Source: Nitrospinaceae bacterium
Lineage (GTDB): Bacteria; Nitrospinota; Nitrospinia; Nitrospinales; VA-1
Length of the DNA: 64,000 nt
Direction: 5' to 3'
Assembly (NCBI GenBank): GCA_021604505.1
Contig: BQJC01000002.1
Location: forward strand, 434,001-498,000
Below are positions 9,233-18,822 of the stretch, piece by piece; within the stretch, counting starts at the first letter, position 1; each line of letters starts with the position of its first letter. The notes beneath the pieces were generated by a model, which saw only the letters and a list, made by a program, of their open reading frames with translations, did no database searches and had not been told where the DNA came from. The translations under genes and the position numbers were made by a program.

Positions 9233-9411
9233 AAATGGTGCGGGCGGAGGGAAAAAGTTCGGAACAAAATCAAGAAATTCTGCGCGACGTGAGCAAACTC
9301 GCCCCACGTGGTGGGGCGGTGCTACCGAATAGTTCTTGCAACTCATTATAAATAAACAGATTTTTTGGATATAGCATTCTATAATAGCCCAAAGATACCC
9401 CCATGACTATT
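9232..9411. repeat. Island-end repeat copy A (att-like core plus conserved terminal segment)
   Basis: Positions 9232-9251 match the ssrA 3' end on the plus strand (22706-22725) at 17 of 20 bases. They are followed by an 80-bp block (9252-9331) nearly 90 percent identical to 13392-13470, and by a 21-bp block (9391-9411, containing TACCCCCATGACTATT) with one mismatch to 13531-13551. The spacing between blocks is the same in both copies within 1 bp. The 80-bp block has an open frame encoding QNQEILRDVSKLAPRGG, also kept in copy B with mostly conservative changes. I read this as the distal end of the left-hand integrated element. Confidence 0.65.
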
Positions 9412-9465
9412 CATAAGGCGTTCCCGCTAATTTCGCCACTATCCAGCAAAGATTGTCTGTACCTC

Positions 9466-10320
9466 CTACCTGAATAATAACAACGGTACTTTACAAGACT
9501 TGATCAATGACGCAGTTGTGCTTCCAAGCAACAGGCTGTGCATCCGCGAATGGCTGTACGCACCTGTGATAAGGAGGTCAATTTTATTTTCCACCACGTA
9601 AGAGGATATCACTTGGTCGGCGTGATGGTTTTGTTCCGTTTTGAGTATGACAGTGAACCCGGCAGTGCGCAGTTTTCGTTCGGCTCCGGACGTTTCGATA
9701 TCGCCTTTGGCGCGTTCCACCGCCAGCAAGTGACATTCCAGTCCCTTTTTGAGTAAAGGGTGTTTGGTAATATAGTCGATGGCTTTACGCACACTGTCTT
9801 TACCATCATAGGCAATCAGGAAGCGTTTGATTGGGCGTACCACAGAAGACACGATAAAGAGGGGTTTGTGGATCGCACGGGCCACCTTTTCCAGGTTGGC
9901 TCCTAGAAAAGCAGAAGCCATGTCAGCATGCTCGCCACGCTTGCCCATGAAAACCATATCCACAGAGTCTTCAAACTCTTGAATGGTTTCAACCAGACTG
10001 CCGCGCCGGTGGATAAGGTTTATTGTTTCGACGCCTGCTTCTTTCAGCATTTTGGCGCCATGCTCAAGAATGATTTTGCCCTTTTTTTGATCCAAACGGC
10101 CGCGCTCTTCGTCCACTCGTGTTAATTCTTCCAGGAGATCGCTGCGTGCATCAAGGCCAATCAAGCCAGTATGATCTGTCGGCGCTTGATAATCTGAAGG
10201 GCGGCGCAAAACATGAAGAAGATCAATTTCGGCGTTTATTTGTTTGGCAACCCAGGCGGCATTGGCACAGAGATTATCTGCATAAGCCGACCCATCGATA
10301 CATACTAGTAATCTGGTCAT
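9466..10320 (-). CDS. Universal stress protein, tandem UspA domains
   Basis: The 284-residue product contains two UspA folds. The first starts MTRLLVCIDGSAYAD and contains VFMGKRGEHADMASAFLGANLEKV. The second starts at about 166 (FLIAYDGKDS) and ends with the ATP-binding signature GAYSHSRMHSLLLGSTT (G-x2-x-G-x9-G-S/T pattern), followed by CKVPLLLFR. Tandem Usps are typically cytosolic nucleotide-binding stress proteins. The gene starts 12 nt downstream of the SulP transporter on the same strand, so the pair is an operon. SulP-Usp pairing recurs in bacteria and suggests the Usp modulates the transporter, but the function here is inferred. Confidence 0.9.
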   Translation of the reverse strand: MTRLLVCIDGSAYADNLCANAAWVAKQINAEIDLLHVLRRPSDYQAPTDHTGLIGLDARSDLLEELTRVDEERGRLDQKKGKIILEHGAKMLKEAGVETINLIHRRGSLVETIQEFEDSVDMVFMGKRGEHADMASAFLGANLEKVARAIHKPLFIVSSVVRPIKRFLIAYDGKDSVRKAIDYITKHPLLKKGLECHLLAVERAKGDIETSGAERKLRTAGFTVILKTEQNHHADQVISSYVVENKIDLLITGAYSHSRMHSLLLGSTTASLIKSCKVPLLLFR

Positions 10321-10332
10321 CCTTCCAGCCCC

Positions 10333-11823
10333 TTAATGTTTAAGCATGAGTTCAAGCGCATTTGGCTTATCGTACACTGCCAGACGATCCACAATTGTAG
10401 CGCTGGCTTCATTCAAGCCAACCAGATCAACCGCGGTTCCTTCACGACGGAGTTTCATGACAACTTTATCCAACGCACCAACTGCGGACAAGTCCCAGAA
10501 ATGAGCGGCGCTGACATCAATGGTGACATGTTGAACGACTTCTTTGAAATCGATGGAATTAGAAAATATTTCCGCCGAAGCAAAAAATACTTGTCCGTAG
10601 ACTTTATAGGTACGTTCCTCTTTATCCTTAGATAAATGAGATTCAATTTTTAGAAATCGCGATACTCTACGGGCAAAAAACAGCGCACTGGTCAAAACGC
10701 CAACAAAGACCCCAATGGCCAAATCATGGGTGAAAACGACAACCACTACAGTGGTTATCATGACAAGACTGGAGCTTTTGGGATGCGTTTTCAGATTTTT
10801 AAATGACGACCAACTGAATGTCCCGATCGACACCATTATCATGACGGCAACGAGAGCGGCCATCGGAATCTGGCGGACCCAATCCCCTGCAACCAAAAGC
10901 AGGAACAAAAGAAAAAGCCCAGCGAAAAGTGTTGACAGACGGCCACGGCCACCCGATTTGATATTGATCACCGATTGTCCGATCATCGCACAGCCCGCCA
11001 TGCCCCCAAAAAAACCAGACACAATATTGGCAATGCCTTGCCCGGCACACTCGCGATTTTTATTACTGGATGTATCCGTCAAATCATCGATTATAGTTGC
11101 GGTCATGAGTGACTCCAGCAGACCAACAGCCGCCAACGTCAGTGAGTAGGGCAAAATAATCCGCAAGGTGTCCACATTGAACGGAATGTCGGGTAACAGA
11201 AAAATCGGAAACGTCGAAGGAAGTTCGCCCATATCGCCCACGGTGCGTAAATCGATTCCGAAATACACACTGATTGCCGTAAGCGTGATGATGCTAACCA
11301 GCGGTGACGGCACAGCCTTTGTGAACCGTGGAAAGATGTAAATTATCGCCAACCCCAAAGCAACCATGCCGTACATCTGGATGCCCGCTCCTTTAAATTC
11401 GGGAAGCTGTGCCATAAAAATGAGAATGGCCAGAGCATTCACAAAGCCCGTCACCACGGAACGCGATACAAACCGCATCAGGGAACCCAACCGGAAAAAC
11501 CCCGCGAGAATCTGCAGGAATCCTGTCAGGATGGTTGCCGCAAGAAGGTATTCAAGGCCATGCTCTTTCACAAGGGTGACCATGACTAAGGCCATGGCCC
11601 CGGTTGCGGCGGAAATCATGCCGGAACGGCCACCTACAAAAGCAATGACAATCGCCATACAGAAGGAAGCGTACAATCCTACTTTGGGATCGACACCGGC
11701 AATGATGGAGAATGCAATAGCCTCAGGAATCAGAGCCAGAGCGACAACCATGCCCGCAAGCACGTCATTGCGTATATTGCCAAGCCAGTTAAATTTTATA
11801 TATGAGAGCGATAGAGAAACCAT
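10333..11823 (-). CDS. SulP-family anion transporter with STAS domain
   Basis: The 496-residue inner-membrane transporter begins [29 protein letters not shown], the usual SulP entry, and has about 10-12 hydrophobic segments to about residue 385. SulP landmarks are [19 protein letters not shown] and a [15 protein letters not shown] motif near 265. A C-terminal STAS domain (about 400-496) contains [22 protein letters not shown]. Family members import sulfate or bicarbonate (BicA) or exchange dicarboxylates; sequence alone does not settle the substrate. The UspA gene follows at 12 nt. Both lie inside the left-hand accessory element, so this may be transferred cargo. Confidence 0.9.
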   Translation of the reverse strand: MVSLSLSYIKFNWLGNIRNDVLAGMVVALALIPEAIAFSIIAGVDPKVGLYASFCMAIVIAFVGGRSGMISAATGAMALVMVTLVKEHGLEYLLAATILTGFLQILAGFFRLGSLMRFVSRSVVTGFVNALAILIFMAQLPEFKGAGIQMYGMVALGLAIIYIFPRFTKAVPSPLVSIITLTAISVYFGIDLRTVGDMGELPSTFPIFLLPDIPFNVDTLRIILPYSLTLAAVGLLESLMTATIIDDLTDTSSNKNRECAGQGIANIVSGFFGGMAGCAMIGQSVINIKSGGRGRLSTLFAGLFLLFLLLVAGDWVRQIPMAALVAVMIMVSIGTFSWSSFKNLKTHPKSSSLVMITTVVVVVFTHDLAIGVFVGVLTSALFFARRVSRFLKIESHLSKDKEERTYKVYGQVFFASAEIFSNSIDFKEVVQHVTIDVSAAHFWDLSAVGALDKVVMKLRREGTAVDLVGLNEASATIVDRLAVYDKPNALELMLKH

Positions 11824-11873
11824 AAAATAAATTATTTAAATTCTATACGTAAGGTAGGTTATTCAAAGAAAGG

Positions 11874-11904
11874 AAAAGGGCCCGGCCAATTGGCCAAGCC
11901 CTTT
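11874..11904 (-). terminator. Hairpin terminator downstream of cspA
   Basis: On the minus strand, AAAGGGCTTGGCC pairs with GGCCGGGCCCTTT around an AATT loop (two G-T wobbles) and is followed by TTTTCCTTTCTTT. It lies 66 nt beyond the cspA stop codon and before the SulP start, so it probably separates the two transcripts. Confidence 0.6.
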
Positions 11905-11970
11905 CACACTTAAGATGCAACTGAGAGGAATCCGGCAGAGTCAAAGCTCTACCGGAGATGCTCTGAGGTT

Positions 11971-12171
11971 TTATTTGGATACTACCTTGGTGGCGCAGGG
12001 GCCTTTTTGGCCCACACCCTCTTCAAACTCGACCGACTGGCCCTCTGCAAGCGTCTTAAAACCGTCCCCTTGAATTTCCGAAAAATGAACAAAGAGATCT
12101 TTGCCGCTCTCGGACTCAATGAATCCAAAACCCTTGCTTTCGTTAAACCATTTTACTGTTCCTGATGCCAT
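11971..12171 (-). CDS. cspA: Cold-shock-domain protein (CspA family)
   Basis: The 66-residue single cold-shock domain ([18 protein letters not shown]...) has both RNA-binding motifs: RNP1 KGFGFI and RNP2 LFVHF. It acts as a nucleic-acid chaperone or antiterminator. A longer 108-codon reading exists, but the ATG at 12171 is preceded by AGGAGAA 9 nt upstream, and the domain starts exactly there. The roughly 150-bp upstream region could form the long structured 5' leader common for csp genes. It sits in the left accessory element next to the broken integrase. Confidence 0.93.
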   Translation of the reverse strand: MASGTVKWFNESKGFGFIESESGKDLFVHFSEIQGDGFKTLAEGQSVEFEEGVGQKGPCATKVVSK

Positions 12172-12443
12172 AATAAATATTCTCCTGCAATTGTGCGGGA
12201 ACGCATCTCCAGAAAACCTGAATAATGTCTTCCCAGTTTTTAAATTGGATTGGATTGGTGCAAGAACTCTTAGAGAACCACTTGGAGAGAAAACCAAACT
12301 TCCTTTGGTCTAGTAGACCAAATTGCTTTTGTAGACTTACCTAGGCGAGAAACTAGAAGGAATCAATGTACACTGCGAATCAGCAACCCCTGTTATTTAT
12401 CCTTATAATAGCATGCATATCGGAAATCGCCTAGTTTTATGTT

Positions 12444-12692
12444 TTAATTAGAAACCAACCCCATAGACGCCTCTTTAGAAATGCCAGATTCTTGCAATAT
12501 TGAGTGTTCAACCCTGAAATCCATCAAGTTGTCATCAGATAAGGACAGATTATCGAGTTTAAACTCGGCATATGCAGCTTCTTTCTTGCGCATCAGGTCG
12601 CGAGATACAATCTCAAGTTGAGCAAGAATCTCTGTAATTTTTTCAACAGTCAGTGGGGTTTTGATATGACCTTCCCCTTTAATCCAACGGCT
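12444..12692 (-). pseudogene. Open-frame remnant behind the integrase fragment
   Basis: A frame without a usable start codon is open from 12692 to a TAA at 12444 and overlaps the 3' end of the integrase fragment in another phase. It encodes an 82-residue helical, charged peptide (IKTPLTVEKITEILAQLE near the start, SILQESGISKEASMGLVSN at the end). It looks like the C-terminal part of a protein joined out of frame, possibly from the second integrase type contributing to the neighbouring pseudogene. No family is recognised. Confidence 0.35.
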
Positions 12693-13145
12693 TCAAATTG
12701 TTGTTTGGCTCCGACCTTCACCAGCGTGGCAGGAAACAGGGGATCGTTATCGCTCATCGGCCGTCCGTTACCCCGTGCACTTGGAAACACAAAATGCCCG
12801 TACCCAGACCCAGTGAGGGGTTGTAACTCCTTTATTATAGCGATTCCTTCCCGGGTTGGAGGCACAATGTGCTGGGTGTCGGTCTTGGTCACCGTATAGC
12901 GCCATTTCGCTTTATCGAAATCAGTATCCGCCCATTCGGCTTGGCACAGTTCACCGGGCCTTACAAACATCAGCGGGGCCAGACGCAGAGCACAGCCAAC
13001 GATGAGAGAGCCTTTATAACCATCGATGGCCTGTAATATTTCTGCCATTTGGCTCAACCAGTAGGAATAGTCCACGTTCATCGAACAATTTTCGCGGTTT
13101 TGCTTCGGGTTTGGCTTTACGGATTGCGGTATCGGTTAGAGGCAT
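12650..13145 (-). pseudogene. Tyrosine integrase pseudogene, probably chimeric
   Basis: An ATG at 13145, with AAGGAG 6 nt upstream, opens a P4-type integrase N-terminus (MPLTDTAIRKAKPEAKPRKL, then FDERGLFLLVEPNG). After about 35 codons the homology jumps, out of frame, to the catalytic-core region (ILQAIDGYKG, FVRPGELCQAEW with the first catalytic Arg, and FVFPSARGNGRPMSDN). Some 100-plus residues in between are missing. After MSDN the reading switches to DPLFPATLVKVG, which resembles a different integrase family. It then stops with no H-x-x-R or Tyr box. It cannot encode an active recombinase. It lies next to att-like copy B, as expected for an element integrated at ssrA. Confidence 0.75.
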
Positions 13146-13318
13146 GGATTCTCCTTGGGGATAACAGCGCTAGTGGCACCGGGAAAGGAGCGAAGTTCGA
13201 CAGTCTCAGCGGGGGTTAAGGCCAGACATCGGTTGCCCAGAATAAAGGAAAGTGAGCCTTCACTGCTTAGGCTGAATCGGGTTGCCGCCCGTTCTGCTTG
13301 TCGGACCTTAAACAACAA
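13136..13318 (-). CDS. Small ORF overlapping the integrase start
   Basis: A 60-codon frame (MLFKVRQAERAATRFSLSSE...) whose TAA overlaps the integrase ATG (ATGCCTCTAA arrangement), and whose last codons contain the integrase Shine-Dalgarno. This layout suggests translational coupling in the original element. The product has LTPAETVELRSF and no recognised domain. It may be an element-borne accessory gene; coding status is uncertain. Confidence 0.35.
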   Translation of the reverse strand: MLFKVRQAERAATRFSLSSEGSLSFILGNRCLALTPAETVELRSFPGATSAVIPKENPCL

Positions 13319-13342
13319 AAAAGCCCTATTTTATTAGGGCTT
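13316..13342 (-). terminator. Rho-independent terminator, possibly the displaced ssrA terminator
   Basis: On the minus strand AAGCCCTA...TAGGGCTT forms an 8-bp stem with a 6-nt loop, followed by TTTTTTG. It lies 13 nt beyond the att-like copy B core, in the position a terminator would have after the 3' end of ssrA. This fits a later insertion having separated it from the gene. Confidence 0.65.
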
Positions 13343-13354
13343 ATGGACTTCTTT

Positions 13355-13551
13355 GGATTTTGTTGAATATGCAAATGGTGGAGGCTTGGCAAAAAAGTTC
13401 GAACCAAAATCAAGAAATTCTGCGCGACCTGAGCAAACTCGCCCCACGCGGAGGCGGGGACTACCGAATAAAATCCATATCCTATTATATTATAAGGAAT
13501 ATCTTGGTTGACTATTATCAAGATACCCCCAAAGTTACCCCCATGACTATT
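13355..13551. repeat. Island-end repeat copy B (att-like core plus conserved terminal segment)
   Basis: Positions 13355-13385 match the ssrA 3' flank and end (22689-22719) at 26 of 31 bases, including the identical AAATGGTGGAGGC. They are followed by a 79-bp block (13392-13470) nearly 90 percent identical to 9252-9331, and a 21-bp block (13531-13551) with one mismatch to 9391-9411. This marks the junction between the integrase-bearing element on its left and the copper-efflux element on its right. Confidence 0.7.
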
Positions 13552-13603
13552 TATTATCCCTTCTATCTAGTATAAAAACTTAGGTGGAGTTTTTCTAATT
13601 TCT

Positions 13604-15654
13604 CTATTTCAATTTCAGCATTTTGGCATTTATGGCACAGATCACCGTACTGGCAGACATGAAGATGGCCCCAATAGCCGGACTGAGAACGATGCTCCAT
13701 GGGTAAAGCGCCCCTGCTGCTGCAGGAATTGCAAACGCGTTATAACCGGTAGCCCATATCAGGTTCTGAATCATTTTGCCATAGGTTGCCTTGGCCAGTT
13801 GCATGATGGCGGCAACATCGTTTGGATTGCTTTTAACCAGAATGATATCGGCGGTCTCAATGGCCACATCCGTTCCTGCACCGACGGCAATCCCAACGTC
13901 AGCCTGCGCCAGTGCCGGGGCATCGTTCACCCCATCGCCGGTCATTGCGGTGACAAGGCCCCGGCTCTGTACTTCCTTTATCTTGGCGGCTTTCTGATCG
14001 GGAAGCACCTCGGCGATGACTTCATCCAGCCCGATTTGCTGGGCCACATATTCGGCCACTTCCTTCTTATCCCCAGTCAGCATGATACAGCGGATACCCA
14101 TACCTTTGAGCTTGGCCACTGCCTCTTTCGATTCCGGGCGGATAACATCTGCCAGGGCTATCGCCCCTTTAAGATGGTCGTCTATCAGAACAAAGATCAC
14201 CGTTTTGCCCTGCCTGCTCAGTTCCAAAATGCGCGAGTCATTCTGAGTGATATTATTTTCCTGTAAATAACCAGGGCTGACGGCTTTGACGTTTTTGCCC
14301 TTGACCGTGCCTTCCGCGCCTTTGCCGGGAATCGCTTTAAAGTTATCGACCTCCCACTTTTCCTTGGCGTCGTTCACAATGCCTTTGGCAATGGGATGTT
14401 CTGAATGCTGCTCAATGGATGCGGTATAGGCAACCAACTCGTTTTCCTCCATGCCCTCCTCAAAATCCAAGACATCGGTGATACCGAACTCACCCTTCGT
14501 CAGAGTTCCGGTCTTGTCGAAAACGATCACCTGCGTTTGCGCGCTTCCTCGAAGGCGGTGCGGTTACGAATTAAAAGACCGTTGCGGGCGGCAATGGCCG
14601 TTGACACCGCCACCACCAGCGGCACAGCCAGCCCCAGTGCATGCGGGCAGGTGATGACCATGACCGTTACGGTTCGCTCCATGGCAAAGGCCAGGCTTTG
14701 TTCCGTAAATGCCAGCCAGACAAACAAGGTCAGCGACCCCAATCCGAGAGCAGTCACAGTGAGCCAGAATGCAGCGCGGTTGGCAATGTCCTGTGTTTTC
14801 GATTTGCTGGCCTGCGCTTCCTGAACCAGCTTGATCACACCGGACAGAAAGCTCTCCTCACCTGTATGCTGGACTTCAATGGTGATGGCCCCTTCCCCGT
14901 TGATTGCACCACCAATCACCGTATCGCCTTCCGCTTTTTCAACGGGTTTGGATTCCCCCGTCAGCATCGATTCGTCGGCGGAGGTATGGCCCTTGAGGAT
15001 CACAGCGTCCGCCGGGATTTTCTCTCCGGGTTTCACCAGCAGTTTGTCGTTCCCCTTGAGTTCGGAAACCGGCACATCTTCGACGCTGCCATCCTCTTTC
15101 AGACGATGCGCTGTATCCGGCATCAACGCTGCAAGCTGTTCCAGCGCCTTGCCGGCACCCATCACGGATTTCATTTCAATCCAGTGACCCAGCAGCATGA
15201 TATCGATCAGCGTCACCAACTCCCAGAAAAACATCTTGCCGGCAAGCCCGAACACAACAGCGCTCGAATAGGCATAGGCCGCCGTGATGGCAACTCCGAT
15301 CAGTGTCATCATGCCGGGATTTTTTTCGGAAATCTCTTCCCATAGACCTTTCAAAAACGGCCAGCCTCCATAGAAATAGACTGTCGAAGATAGGGCAAAC
15401 AGCAATAGGAAATGGCCGGGAAAATGCAGTTTTTCATGAAGCCCGAACAACTCCTGGACCATCGGCGAAAACAGGATGACCGGAACGGAAATAATCAGCG
15501 AAACCCAAAACCGTTTTTTAAAGTCCTCCATCATTGCGGAATGACCGGCATGGGCTCCACCGTGACCGCCGTGCCCATGAGAATGTTCATTATGGTCATG
15601 ATTCTCACCATGATGATTATGGTTATGCTGATGATTTTTTTCGCCTTGAGACAT
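13604..15654 (-). pseudogene. copB: CopB-type copper/silver P1B-ATPase, frameshifted
   Basis: Two consecutive frames together make one heavy-metal ATPase. The 375-residue first part (15654-14527) has a His-rich N-terminus (about 23 His in the first 40 residues), membrane helices, TGES at about 232 and the CPH motif (336-338) typical of CopB-like 1B-3 pumps. The 308-residue second part (14530-13604) begins at the phosphorylation site DKTGTLT and has the GDGVNDAPALAQADVG hinge and last two helices. They overlap by 4 nt (GTGA). One missing A in the AAA at the junction would restore [15 protein letters not shown]. It is either a real frameshift, a sequencing error, or a split pump. It is downstream of cusA, probably in the same operon. 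Confidence 0.85.
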
Positions 15655-15684
15655 TGGATTTTCCTTCCATTCAAGGTTTAAATC

Positions 15685-18600
15685 TCATTTCTGGAAATTT
15701 TCAGTTTTTTTAAATCGATGCTCCAATACAAATGCGTAAATGGCTGGAATGACGATCAGACATAACAAAGTGGCTGAGATCATTCCTCCAACCATGGGAG
15801 CGGCGATTCGTTTCATAACTTCAGAACCCGTACCACTACCCCACATGATGGGTAACAGACCGGCAAATGTTGCTGACACCGCCATTAGTATGGGACGTAT
15901 CCTTTCTGAGGTTCCCCTGAAAACAACATCTCTCAAATCCTGGAGATTGTTGATGCCGCCATTTTTCATTTTCCCTTGGAATTCATGGTCGATATAAACC
16001 AGGACCAACACACCGATTTCGGCGGCGAGACCTGCCACGGCAATGAATCCAACCACCACCGCAACGCTTAATTCATATTGCAGATAATAAATGTACCAGA
16101 TGCCTCCGACCAGGGAAAATGGCAGAGAGAGCATCACGATTAAGCTCTCGGTGATATTTTGAAAATTGAAATACAGTAAAAGAAAAATCAGGAGCAAGGT
16201 GAAGGGAATCACTAATTTCAACCTTATCTTTGCCCGTTCCAGATACTCGTATTGACCACTCCAAAACAGGCTGACCCCTGGCGGCAATGAAACCTCCTTT
16301 GCTAATACTTGCTTCGCATTCTCGACATACGTTCCAACATCGATATCTTTCAAATCAATATAAATCCATGCGTTTAAGCGGGCGTTTTCGGTTTTAATCG
16401 CCGGAGGCCCCTTCTTAATATTTATTTTCGCTACCTGGGCCATGGGAATTTGTTGTCCTAATGGCGTAGGAATCAGAACTCGTTGCAATTTATTTAAATC
16501 GTCGCGTAAGTCCCGGCTGTACCTCAGATTGACGGGATACCGTTCCAATCCTTCAATGGTGGTGGTGATGTTCATGCCACCGATGGCGGTTTGAATGACA
16601 TCTTGAACATCTCCCAGGGTCAATCCGTAACGGGCGGCTTCCTTGCGGTCGATTTCAAAATCCAAGTAATTTCCACCAACCACTCTTTCGGAAAATACAC
16701 TGAGGGTTCCTGGAATATTGCTGACAACCGACTCTATTTCCTCTCCCAGTTTCTGGAGTGTGTTCAAATCGTCTCCAGCGATTTTTATTCCGACGGGCGT
16801 CTTGATGCCGGTGGACAGCATATCGATGCGCGTCTTGATCGGCATGGTCCAGGCGTTCGTCACCCCTGGAAATTGAATCGCGGCATTCATTTCATCAATG
16901 AGCTTTTTGACCGTCATTCCGGACCGCCATTGATCTTCGGGTTTTAGCATGATCGTGGTCTCGATCATGCTCAGGGGAGCCGGGTCCGTGGCCGTTTCCG
17001 CCCGTCCAATTTTTCCAAACACATGATGGACTTCCGGAAATTTCCGGATGATCTTATCAGTTTGCTGGAGTAATTCCTTGGCTTTGGTGATCGAGATACC
17101 GGGCAGTGTGGTCGGCATATACAGGATGTCTCCCTCGTTCAAGGGAGGCATAAACTCTGTGCCAAGCTTTTTTAGGGGAATGATTGTTATCATGACAACC
17201 AAAATCGCTATTAAAATAATCCCCGCTTTCATTCTTAAGACCAGCCAGATAACAGGCTGGTATAAAAAGGTGAGTATCCAGATAACCGGATTCTTTTTTT
17301 CAGGCACAATCCTTCCGCGCACAAAATATCCCATGAGAACAGGGATGAGGGTGATGGAGAGAATGGCTCCTGCGGCCATGGCATAGGTTTTAGTAAAAGC
17401 AAGCGGAGAAAATAACCTTCCTTCCTGGGCTTGCAGGGTAAATACGGGAAGAAATGAGACCGTTATTATCAACAGACTGAAGAATATTGGCGGTCCTACC
17501 TCGGCGGCGGCTTCATAAATAATCTGCCAGTGGTCTTTTTTACCTCTAAACTGCTCCAGATGCTTGTGAGCATTTTCGACCATGACGAGAGCCCCGTCGA
17601 CCATGGCGCCAATGGCGATGGCGATGCCTCCCAGAGACATGATGTTGGAATTCAACCCTTGCAGTTTCATTACGATAAATGCCATCAATATTCCGATGGG
17701 AAGAGTCACGATGGCTGCCAGGCAAGAACGGACATGAAGAAGAAAAATGAAGCAGATGAGGGCAACGATCAAGCTTTCCTCGATCAACGTCTTTTTGAGG
17801 GTTTCAATGGCACGGTGGATCAAAGCGGAGCGGTCATAAACAGTCACAATTTCGACCCCTTCCGGGAGACCCGCCTTTAATGTTTCCAACTTTTGCTTTA
17901 CGCCATTGATGACATCCAAGGCATTTTCTCCATAGCGCATGATGACGACTCCGGCGGCTACCTCTCCCTCACCATTCAAATCCACCAGGCCTCGCCTCAA
18001 CTCAGGACCAAATTGCACATTGGCAATATCCCGTATTTTTAACGGAGTTCCCTTGTCATCAACCCCGATAGCAATCTCCTTAATATCCTCCAGATTTTTT
18101 ATGTAGCCCAAACCGCGCACCATGAACTCGGTTTCGGACATTTCAAGAAGCCTTCCACCGACGTCATTGTTGCTACGCTTTATCGCCATGATGATTTTGT
18201 GCAGAGGAATGTTATAGGCGATGAGTTTGTTGGGATCGACTTCCACCTGATACTGTTTCACGTACCCACCGATGCTGGCGACCTCTGATACTCCCGGCAC
18301 GGTCTGGAGTTCATAGCGCAGATACCAATCCTGAAGAGAACGTAATTGCGCCAGATCGTGTTTTCCCGACCTGTCCACCAAAGCATATTCATAGACCCAC
18401 CCAACCCCTGTGGCATCGGGTCCGAGAGAAGGGTTAACGCCCGATGGCAGTCGGCCTGTAACAAAATTCAATTGTTCCAATACCCTGCTTCTGGCCCAGT
18501 ACATATCTGTCCCATCATCAAAAATGATGTAGACAAAAGAGAGTCCGAAAAAAGAATACCCTCGCACCACCTTTGCAAATGGAACGGAGAGCATGGCTGT

Positions 18601-18810
18601 AGTCAGAGGATACGTGATTTGATCTTCCACGATTTGCGGGGCCTGCCCAGGATATTTGGTGAATATAATGACCTGCACATCGCTCAAATCGGGGATTGCA
18701 TCTAAAGGAGTTTTCAGCATGGAATAGGTTCCCCAGGCAATGACAAAAAGAGTGCCCAAAATAACCAGGAATCTATTTTTTAAAGACAGGGCTATGATTT
18801 TTTTTAACAT
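15685..18810 (-). CDS. cusA: CusA-type heavy-metal RND efflux pump
   Basis: The 1041-residue inner-membrane RND transporter has the family's two sets of hydrophobic segments and large periplasmic loops. The proton-relay motif GAMVDGALVMVEN places its Asp at residue 405, as in E. coli CusA. MPIKTRIDMLSTGIKTP carries the methionine region that distinguishes CusA-like Cu(I)/Ag(I) pumps from CzcA. Length is normal. It forms the trans-envelope pump with the CusB-like adaptor starting upstream (12 nt gap) and the TolC-like channel. The order on the minus strand is channel, adaptor, pump, CopB-type ATPase. Substrate Cu(I)/Ag(I) is inferred from motifs and context. Confidence 0.93.
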   Translation of the reverse strand: MLKKIIALSLKNRFLVILGTLFVIAWGTYSMLKTPLDAIPDLSDVQVIIFTKYPGQAPQIVEDQITYPLTTAMLSVPFAKVVRGYSFFGLSFVYIIFDDGTDMYWARSRVLEQLNFVTGRLPSGVNPSLGPDATGVGWVYEYALVDRSGKHDLAQLRSLQDWYLRYELQTVPGVSEVASIGGYVKQYQVEVDPNKLIAYNIPLHKIIMAIKRSNNDVGGRLLEMSETEFMVRGLGYIKNLEDIKEIAIGVDDKGTPLKIRDIANVQFGPELRRGLVDLNGEGEVAAGVVIMRYGENALDVINGVKQKLETLKAGLPEGVEIVTVYDRSALIHRAIETLKKTLIEESLIVALICFIFLLHVRSCLAAIVTLPIGILMAFIVMKLQGLNSNIMSLGGIAIAIGAMVDGALVMVENAHKHLEQFRGKKDHWQIIYEAAAEVGPPIFFSLLIITVSFLPVFTLQAQEGRLFSPLAFTKTYAMAAGAILSITLIPVLMGYFVRGRIVPEKKNPVIWILTFLYQPVIWLVLRMKAGIILIAILVVMITIIPLKKLGTEFMPPLNEGDILYMPTTLPGISITKAKELLQQTDKIIRKFPEVHHVFGKIGRAETATDPAPLSMIETTIMLKPEDQWRSGMTVKKLIDEMNAAIQFPGVTNAWTMPIKTRIDMLSTGIKTPVGIKIAGDDLNTLQKLGEEIESVVSNIPGTLSVFSERVVGGNYLDFEIDRKEAARYGLTLGDVQDVIQTAIGGMNITTTIEGLERYPVNLRYSRDLRDDLNKLQRVLIPTPLGQQIPMAQVAKINIKKGPPAIKTENARLNAWIYIDLKDIDVGTYVENAKQVLAKEVSLPPGVSLFWSGQYEYLERAKIRLKLVIPFTLLLIFLLLYFNFQNITESLIVMLSLPFSLVGGIWYIYYLQYELSVAVVVGFIAVAGLAAEIGVLVLVYIDHEFQGKMKNGGINNLQDLRDVVFRGTSERIRPILMAVSATFAGLLPIMWGSGTGSEVMKRIAAPMVGGMISATLLCLIVIPAIYAFVLEHRFKKTENFQK

Positions 18811-18822
18811 AAAAAACTCACT

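Noticed and set aside
13374-13410. Second tRNA or tmRNA end in att-like copy B (GTTCGAAC next to CCTCCACCA on the minus strand)
   Set aside because: The spacing between T-loop-like and CCA-like parts is wrong and no stems form, so it is a degenerate repeat, not an RNA gene.
14641-15345. 234-codon plus-strand frame
   Set aside because: It is antisense to the conserved transmembrane and actuator region of the CopB-type ATPase; composition is His/Phe/Arg-rich without a fold.
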